Below are positions 56,546 through 64,000 of a DNA stretch of 64,000 nucleotides, piece after piece. The notes beneath the pieces are model-generated. The model ran no database searches and was not told where the DNA came from. It saw only the letters and a list, made by a program, of their open reading frames with translations. Position 1 is the stretch's first letter, and the number at the start of each line of letters is the position of its first letter. The translations under genes and the position numbers were made by a program. Source of the DNA: Methylobacterium sp. Leaf112 (GTDB taxonomy: Bacteria; Pseudomonadota; Alphaproteobacteria; Rhizobiales; Beijerinckiaceae); assembly GCF_001423295.1 (NCBI RefSeq), contig NZ_LMNG01000005.1, positions 22,071 to 86,070 on the forward strand, written 5' to 3'.

Positions 56546-59317
56546 ATGAAAGTTGTCGTCGTCGAGTCGCCGGCCAAGGCCAAGACGATCAACAAGTACC
56601 TCGGCCGCGACTACGAGGTCCTCGCCTCGTTCGGCCACATCCGCGACCTGCCGGCCAAGGACGGCTCCGTCGATCCGGAAGCCGACTTCCACATGCTGTG
56701 GGAGCTCGACGAGCGCGGCTCGAAGCGGGTCTCGGACATCGTCAAGGCGCTCAAAGGTGCCGACGGCCTGATCCTCGCGACCGATCCGGACCGCGAAGGC
56801 GAGGCCATCTCCTGGCACGTGGTCGAGGCGCTCAACGCCCGGCGCGCCCTGAAGGGCATGCACGTGGAGCGGGTGACCTTCAACGCCATCACCAAGGCGG
56901 CGGTGGACACCGCCATGCGCAACCCGCGCCAGATCGACCAGGCCCTGGTCGACGCCTACCTGGCCCGCCGGGCGCTGGACTACCTCGTCGGCTTCAACCT
57001 CTCGCCGGTGCTGTGGCGCAAGCTGCCGGGCGCCCGCTCGGCCGGCCGCGTCCAGTCCGTGGCGCTCCGCCTCGTCTGCGAGCGCGAACGCGAGATCGAG
57101 GTGTTCAAACCGCGCGAGTACTGGTCCCTCGTCGCGACCCTGACGACCGACACCGGCGCGGTGTTCGATGCCCGGCTCACGGGCGCGGACGGCCGGAAGA
57201 TCCAGCGCCTCGACGTCGGCACCGGCGAAGAGGCGGCGGCGTTCAAGCGCGACCTCGAACTCGCGACGTTCTCCGTCGGCAGCGTCGAGGCCAAGCCGGC
57301 CAAGCGCCACCCCGCGCCGCCCTTCACCACCTCGACCCTGCAGCAGGAGGCCTCGCGCAAACTCGGGATGGCCCCGGCCCAGACCATGCGGGCGGCCCAG
57401 AAGCTCTACGAGGGCGTCGAGATCGGCGGCGAGACCGTGGGTCTCATCACCTACATGCGGACGGACGGCGTCGACATGGCGCCCGAAGCCATCGCCGACG
57501 CGCGGCAGGTGATCGCCAAGGAATACGGCGAGCGCTACCTGCCGGGGGCGCCGCGCAAGTACAGCACCAAGGCCAAGAACGCGCAGGAGGCCCACGAGGC
57601 CGTGCGCCCCACCGACATGGGCCGGCTGCCCAAGACCGTCGCCCGCACGGTGGATGCCGAGCAGGCCAAGCTCTACGAACTCATCTGGACCCGCACGGTG
57701 GCGAGCCAGATGGAATCGGCCGAACTGGAGCGCACCACGGTGGACATCGTGGCGAGCGTCGGCCCGCGCAGGCTCGACCTCAGGGCGACCGGGCAAGTCG
57801 TGAAGTTCGACGGCTTCCTCACCCTCTACCAGGAGGGCAAGGACGACGAGGAGGACGAGGACGGCCGTCGCCTGCCGCCGATGAAGGCCGGGGACGCCCT
57901 CAAGCGCGAGCGCATCGCCTCGACCCAGCACTTCACCGAGCCGCCGCCGCGCTACTCCGAGGCCAGCCTCGTCAAGCGCATGGAGGAACTCGGCATCGGC
58001 CGGCCCTCGACCTACGCGGCGATCCTGCAGACCCTGCGCGACCGCGAATACGTGAAAATCGAGAAGAAGCGCCTGGTGGCCGAGGACAAGGGCCGCCTCG
58101 TCACCGGCTTCCTCGAGAGTTTCTTCAAGCGCTACGTCGAGTACGATTTCACAGCCGATCTCGAAGGGCAGCTCGACCGGGTCTCCAACGCCGAGATCGA
58201 CTGGCGCGAGGTCCTGCGCGATTTCTGGAAGGACTTCTCGGCCGCCATCGCGGGCACCAAGGAACTGCGCGTCACCGAGGTCCTCGACGCCCTGAACGAC
58301 CTGCTCGGCGCCCACATCTTCCCCGAGAAGGCCGACGGCTCGAACCCGCGCACCTGCCCGACCTGCGGAGCCGGCCAGCTCTCGCTCAAGCTCGGCAAGT
58401 TCGGCGCCTTCGTGGGCTGCTCGAACTACCCCGAGTGCAAGTACACCCGCCAGCTCGCCGCCTCTGGCGTCGACGGCGACGGCGACGGCTCGTCGGAGAA
58501 CGGCGGCCAGCCCGGCACGCGGGTGCTCGGCACCGATCCGGTCTCGGGGCTCGCCGTCACCGTGCGCGACGGCCGCTTCGGCCCGTTCGTGCAGCTCGGC
58601 GAGGCCTCGACGGACAAGGAAGCGGCCAAGCCCAAGCGCTCCTCGATCCCGAAGGGCCTCAGCCCGTCGAGCGTCGATCTGGAGAAGGCCCTGAAGCTGC
58701 TGTCCCTGCCGCGCGAGGTGGCGAAACACCCCGAGACCGGCGAGCCGATCCTGGCCAATCTCGGCCGGTTCGGGCCCTACGTGCAGCACGGCAAGATGTA
58801 CGCGAATCTCGGCCGCGACGACGACGTGCTGGAGATCGGCGCCAACCGGGCCATCGACATCATCGTCGCCAAGGAGCAGGGCGGGGGCCGGCGCGGGCCT
58901 GCCGCCGATCCGGGCCGGGCGCTCGGCAACCACCCCGAGACGGGCAAGCCCATCGTGGTGAAATCGGGCAAGTACGGCCCCTACGTCACCGACGGCACCA
59001 CCAACGCGACCCTGCCGAAGACCCAGGCGGCGGAGGACATCGACCTGCCCCAGGCCCTGGAGCTCATCGCCGCCCGCGAGGCGTCGGGCGGCGGCGGCAA
59101 GAAGCGCGCCCCGGCCCGCAAGGCGTCGGCGAAGTCGGCCACCGCCAAGAAAGCGCCGGCGAAGAAGGCAGCCGCGAAAAAGGTGGACGACGCGGGCGAC
59201 GCGCCGGTGAAGAAAACCGTGACGCGCAAGGCCCCCGCGAAGAAGGCCGACGCCGAGGCCCCCACCAAGGCGGCCAAACCCGCGCCCCCGCGCAAGGCGG
59301 CGGCCAAGAAGGCCTGA
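56546..59317 (+). CDS. topA: DNA topoisomerase I
   Basis: The 923-residue type IA topoisomerase has a Toprim domain (VVVESPAKAKTINKYLGRDY, ATDPDREGEAISWHVV), the active-site Tyr in GLITYMRTDGVDM, one zinc finger (CPTCGAGQLSLKLGKFG to CSNYPEC) and two more GKYGPYV-type repeats in the tail, then a Lys/Ala-rich basic end. It relaxes negative supercoils. Upstream 56304-56545 is a divergent promoter region shared with pyrB. Confidence 0.97.
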   Translation: MKVVVVESPAKAKTINKYLGRDYEVLASFGHIRDLPAKDGSVDPEADFHMLWELDERGSKRVSDIVKALKGADGLILATDPDREGEAISWHVVEALNARRALKGMHVERVTFNAITKAAVDTAMRNPRQIDQALVDAYLARRALDYLVGFNLSPVLWRKLPGARSAGRVQSVALRLVCEREREIEVFKPREYWSLVATLTTDTGAVFDARLTGADGRKIQRLDVGTGEEAAAFKRDLELATFSVGSVEAKPAKRHPAPPFTTSTLQQEASRKLGMAPAQTMRAAQKLYEGVEIGGETVGLITYMRTDGVDMAPEAIADARQVIAKEYGERYLPGAPRKYSTKAKNAQEAHEAVRPTDMGRLPKTVARTVDAEQAKLYELIWTRTVASQMESAELERTTVDIVASVGPRRLDLRATGQVVKFDGFLTLYQEGKDDEEDEDGRRLPPMKAGDALKRERIASTQHFTEPPPRYSEASLVKRMEELGIGRPSTYAAILQTLRDREYVKIEKKRLVAEDKGRLVTGFLESFFKRYVEYDFTADLEGQLDRVSNAEIDWREVLRDFWKDFSAAIAGTKELRVTEVLDALNDLLGAHIFPEKADGSNPRTCPTCGAGQLSLKLGKFGAFVGCSNYPECKYTRQLAASGVDGDGDGSSENGGQPGTRVLGTDPVSGLAVTVRDGRFGPFVQLGEASTDKEAAKPKRSSIPKGLSPSSVDLEKALKLLSLPREVAKHPETGEPILANLGRFGPYVQHGKMYANLGRDDDVLEIGANRAIDIIVAKEQGGGRRGPAADPGRALGNHPETGKPIVVKSGKYGPYVTDGTTNATLPKTQAAEDIDLPQALELIAAREASGGGGKKRAPARKASAKSATAKKAPAKKAAAKKVDDAGDAPVKKTVTRKAPAKKADAEAPTKAAKPAPPRKAAAKKA

Positions 59318-59467
59318 TCCGGGATTCCGGGTTTCCGAAGGGATCATCCCTTCGCGGGTGCCGGGCAGAGCCCGACACGATGTCCAGGGCCAGCCCTGGA
59401 CCCGCGAAGGGCGATGCCCTTCGGGGCCCGGAGCCCCTTCGCTCCGGGCGATCGGCCCGGAGCCGGA
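59318..59467. repeat. Intergenic palindromic repeat, copy B
   Basis: Copy of the element at 27231-27338: it starts ccgggattccg and carries gggtgccgggcagagcccga, ccagggccagccctgg and gcgaagggcgatgcccttcg in the same order. An extra arm (cggagccccttcgctccggg) extends it. It sits between convergent topA and parE. Confidence 0.8.
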
Positions 59468-61606
<2,139 letters not shown>

Positions 61607-61639
61607 CCTCTGACCATACCGGAACAAACCGGAAACAGA

Positions 61640-61745
61640 AAGGGGCCTTCACCCTCGGGGCAGGGGTACGGTCCCCTGCCCTGCGGGCCGCACACCCCCT
61701 GCCCTGCAGGGCAGGATACCCCATTGCATGGGATGGGGTTGGTTA
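61640..61745. repeat. GC-rich palindromic spacer between parE and phoX-like gene
   Basis: Short nested palindromes (gcaggggtacggtcccctgc and cccctgccctgcagggcagg) fill the spacer between the parE start and the phosphatase end. Probably a hairpin terminator for the upstream minus-strand gene. Confidence 0.5.
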
Positions 61746-61797
61746 AGAAGGGCTGACGGTCGCGGGAACCCTTTTACGGCCGGGGTCGATTCGAGAC

Positions 61798-63807
61798 TCA
61801 GGTGCCGACTCGCCCGCCGCCGTGCCTGGTGATCGCCACCACGGCTGGGCGCGGCGGCAGGGCCGGATCGAAGTCCGGCCAGCGGGTCGAGGGTGCCTCG
61901 AAGGTGGCGGGCGCGGCCTTGGGATCGTCCTCGTCGGCCTCGCCCGGATGCTGGACGGCGACGAAGAAGGTGGTGTCGTCGGGGGTGAAGTAGGGGCCGC
62001 ACATCTCGGCCCCGCAGGGCACCCGGAAGAAGTGCTTGCCCGTTCCGCGCCCCTGCCCCTCCGTCTCCATGGCCCAGATGCCGTCGGCCCGGCCCGTGCG
62101 CGAGGCCGAGTTGCCGTCGGTGGCGACCCAGAGGCGTCCCTGCCCGTCGACGGCGCAATTGTCCGGCATACCGAACCAGCCGTCCTTGGTGGTGGCCGAC
62201 GAGAAGGTCGCCCCGACCGCCGCGATGGCGGGATCGCCGCAGCGCACCAGGATCTCCCAGGCGAACCCGAGGGCGGCGTGGTCGCCATCGTCGGGGGTGA
62301 GTTCGACGATGTGGCCGAAGCGGTTGTCGGCGCGGGGGTTCACGGCGTCGACCTGATCAGGTTTGCGCTTCCCGTTGTTGGTCAGCATCACGTAGACCTT
62401 GCCGGTCTTCGCGTTGGCCTCGACGTCCTCCGGGCGGTCCATCTTGGTGGCGCCCAGGAGATCGGCAGCCAGCCGCGCGCCGATGAGCACATCGGCCTGG
62501 CTGGCAAAGCCGTTGGCGGGCGTCAGAGGTCCCTCACCGAACACCAGGGGCATCCAGGCGCCGCGCCCGTCGGGGTCGAACCGGGCGACGTGGAGCGTGC
62601 CGGCATCGAGCAGGTCGCGGTCGCCGCTATCGGCCCGGCCCGCGGTGACGAACTTGTAGACGTAGTCGAAGCGCTCGTCGTCGCCCTGGTAGACGACGTA
62701 TTGTCCTTGCCTGGCGACGATGCCGGCCGCCCCCTCGTGCTTGAACCGGCCCATGGCGGTGCGCTTCTTCGGGACGGAAGTCGGATCGAACGGATCGATC
62801 TCCACCACCCAGCCGAAGCGGTTGGGCTCGTGGGGCGTCTGGCCGATGTCGAAGCGCTCGTGGAACCGGCCCCAGGCATAGGCGGAGTTCGGCAGGTTGA
62901 AGCGCCTGTGGTTGGCGGCCTCGGCGGAATCCTTCGGCAGGGCGCCCGAGAAGTAGTAATTGATGTTCTCCTCGCAGGTGAGCCACGTGCCCCACGGGGT
63001 CGTGCCGCCGGCGCAGTTGTTGATCATGCCGTGGACGGCGCGGCCGCTGGGGTCGGCGGCGGTCCTCAGCCGTTCGGAGCCGGCGGCGGGGCCGGTGAGC
63101 ACCATCGGCGTCTCGGCGGTGATGCGGCGGGCGTATCGCGAATCCGGCACTACGGCCCAGCGGCCGTCCGTGCGCCGGATCTCGAGGACCGAGCCGCCAT
63201 GGGCCGCCATCTCGATCCCGACGAGTTCCTTCGTCATCCCCGCGAAGGCCACGTCCCGGATGTCCTGGCGCCCGAGGCCGGGGAACATGAGCTCCTCGTT
63301 GGTGTACTCGTGGTTGACCACCAGGAGCCCGTGGGCGGCCGGGTCGGCGGCCCCCGGCATGGGGAAGTAGCCGACGAAGTCGTTGTTGTAGCCGAACTGC
63401 TGCGCTTGCGCGGCGGCCGACTGGTTGCGCGGGTCGAAGGCCGGGGCGCCCGGCAGCACGGGGTCGCCCCAGCGGATGAGGATCTCGGCATCGTGCCCCG
63501 CCGCCACGTGGTGGTGCGTATCCGAACCGGCTTGGATCTCGGCGAAGGGGAAGCGCGTCGGCGACGGATCCCGAGCGGCGAGACCTTGAGCGGCGAGACC
63601 TTGGGCGGCTCGGGCCTCCCCGGCGGCCAGGGCACGGGGCGTCACCACGGCGGCGATGGCGCCGACACCGAGGAGGCCGCGCAGCAGGTCGCGCCGGTCG
63701 AAGCGCGCGGCGACGACATCCCCGAAGGTGGCATTGGGGCTGGTGTTCGAGCCGGCATCCTCGGCGGCCTCGGCCGCCTGCGAGCGGGTTCGCGTCGGCT
63801 GCGTCAT
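61798..63807 (-). CDS. PhoX-family secreted phosphatase (DUF839)
   Basis: The 669-residue protein has a twin-arginine-like leader (FDRRDLLRGLLGVGAIAAVV) and the PhoX beta-propeller: LLVVNHEYTNEELMFPG, NNCAGGTTPWGTWLTCEENI, DRPEDVEANAKTGKVYVM, MPDNCAVDGQGRLWV. PhoX enzymes are calcium/iron alkaline phosphatases exported by Tat. A 15-bp tandem repeat (63573-63605) encodes AAQGL repeats just after the signal. Confidence 0.92.
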   Translation of the reverse strand: MTQPTRTRSQAAEAAEDAGSNTSPNATFGDVVAARFDRRDLLRGLLGVGAIAAVVTPRALAAGEARAAQGLAAQGLAARDPSPTRFPFAEIQAGSDTHHHVAAGHDAEILIRWGDPVLPGAPAFDPRNQSAAAQAQQFGYNNDFVGYFPMPGAADPAAHGLLVVNHEYTNEELMFPGLGRQDIRDVAFAGMTKELVGIEMAAHGGSVLEIRRTDGRWAVVPDSRYARRITAETPMVLTGPAAGSERLRTAADPSGRAVHGMINNCAGGTTPWGTWLTCEENINYYFSGALPKDSAEAANHRRFNLPNSAYAWGRFHERFDIGQTPHEPNRFGWVVEIDPFDPTSVPKKRTAMGRFKHEGAAGIVARQGQYVVYQGDDERFDYVYKFVTAGRADSGDRDLLDAGTLHVARFDPDGRGAWMPLVFGEGPLTPANGFASQADVLIGARLAADLLGATKMDRPEDVEANAKTGKVYVMLTNNGKRKPDQVDAVNPRADNRFGHIVELTPDDGDHAALGFAWEILVRCGDPAIAAVGATFSSATTKDGWFGMPDNCAVDGQGRLWVATDGNSASRTGRADGIWAMETEGQGRGTGKHFFRVPCGAEMCGPYFTPDDTTFFVAVQHPGEADEDDPKAAPATFEAPSTRWPDFDPALPPRPAVVAITRHGGGRVGT
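63573..63605. repeat. 15-bp tandem repeat in PhoX leader region
   Basis: Two copies of gagcggcgagacctt lie head to tail, with a partial third, in frame, encoding AAQGLAAQGLAA after the signal peptide. Confidence 0.8.
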
Positions 63808-63886
63808 CGATCGGCTCCGTGAATCCTTCAGAAACCCGCCTCCTAGCGACCGCCCATGGCATCGGCGTGACGGTCCCGCGCACACG

Positions 63887-63913
63887 AAAAAGCCCGGCCT
63901 CCCGGCCGGGCTT
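63887..63913 (-). terminator. Intrinsic terminator of the downstream outer-membrane protein gene
   Basis: On the minus strand GCCCGGCC, loop GGGA, GGCCGGGC is followed by TTTTT. It lies 51 bp beyond the stop of the partial gene at the right edge. Confidence 0.9.
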
Positions 63914-63963
63914 CTCACGATGACGGGAGTCCGGTGGCGCTCCGAGGGAGCGCCGGTCGGGTC

Positions 63964-64000
63964 CTAGTACGAGCCGAACTTGTAGTTCAGGCCGGCGCGG
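63964..64000 (-). CDS. C-terminal end of an outer-membrane beta-barrel protein, partial
   Basis: The last 11 codons read RAGLNYKFGSY then stop, the typical final strand of Omp25/Omp31-like porins (GLNYKF/GLNYRF). Everything else lies outside the window. A terminator follows, supporting a highly expressed gene. Confidence 0.6.
   Translation of the reverse strand, partial: RAGLNYKFGSY

Overview
The window looks like chromosome of a high-GC alphaproteobacterium of the Hyphomicrobiales, most probably Methylobacterium or a close relative (Methylobacteriaceae). This is inferred from very GC-rich coding DNA, an hdaA-type DnaA regulator, GatCAB together with a single AspRS, a CtrA-type operator, a pyrB/pseudo-dihydroorotase/plsY/dprA block, and intergenic palindromes of the kind common in that genus. 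No database search was possible, so the genus is inference. Most of the sequence is housekeeping; there are no insertion sequences, CRISPR arrays or recognisable prophage.

Layout: 0-12.3 kb holds nagZ (cut by the window edge), a SPOR-domain membrane protein, argS, a dNTPase, erpA, a secreted protein of unknown function, a LysR regulator, rnd, a stand-alone WYL-like protein and aspS. 12.5-17.4 kb is accessory: a glycosyltransferase, an OafA-type acyltransferase and a small protein in an overlapping operon, then a predicted polymorphic nuclease toxin followed by two paralogous putative immunity genes. 17.4-29.5 kb mixes metabolism (DUF3297 protein, hexapeptide acetyltransferase, malic enzyme, Nudix, FAH, GlcD-like oxidase, M29 aminopeptidase, LpxL-type acyltransferase, MDR oxidoreductase) with two tandem tRNA-Gly(GCC) genes. 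29.5-38.3 kb carries ppx, ppk, hdaA, a PerM-type permease, purM, purN, a small lipoprotein and ndk. 38.4-45 kb has a DUF2147 protein, a Nu-class-like GST, small proteins, an aaeB/aaeX/aaeA-like efflux operon and a decayed stretch with a GNAT remnant. 45-50.4 kb is gatC-gatA-(small membrane protein)-gatB, a SUKH-like protein and ruvX. 50.4-64 kb has a secreted papain-like protein, dprA-plsY-pyrC'-pyrB, topA, parE, a PhoX-type phosphatase and the last codons of an outer-membrane protein.

The most interesting locus is 14885-17354. A 344-residue protein with a C-terminal PD-(D/E)xK-like nuclease core (E269, D291, D305, K307) overlaps by four bases a putative immunity gene, which is followed by a diverged second copy. 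The DNA there is markedly AT-richer than its surroundings, which suggests acquisition. The delivery route is not evident. Other points of note are a dihydroorotase homologue that has lost its metal-binding HxH, a secreted protein with a Q-C-H-N papain-like tetrad, an exact CtrA-type TTAA-N7-TTAAC site, and a small membrane-protein gene lodged between gatA and gatB.
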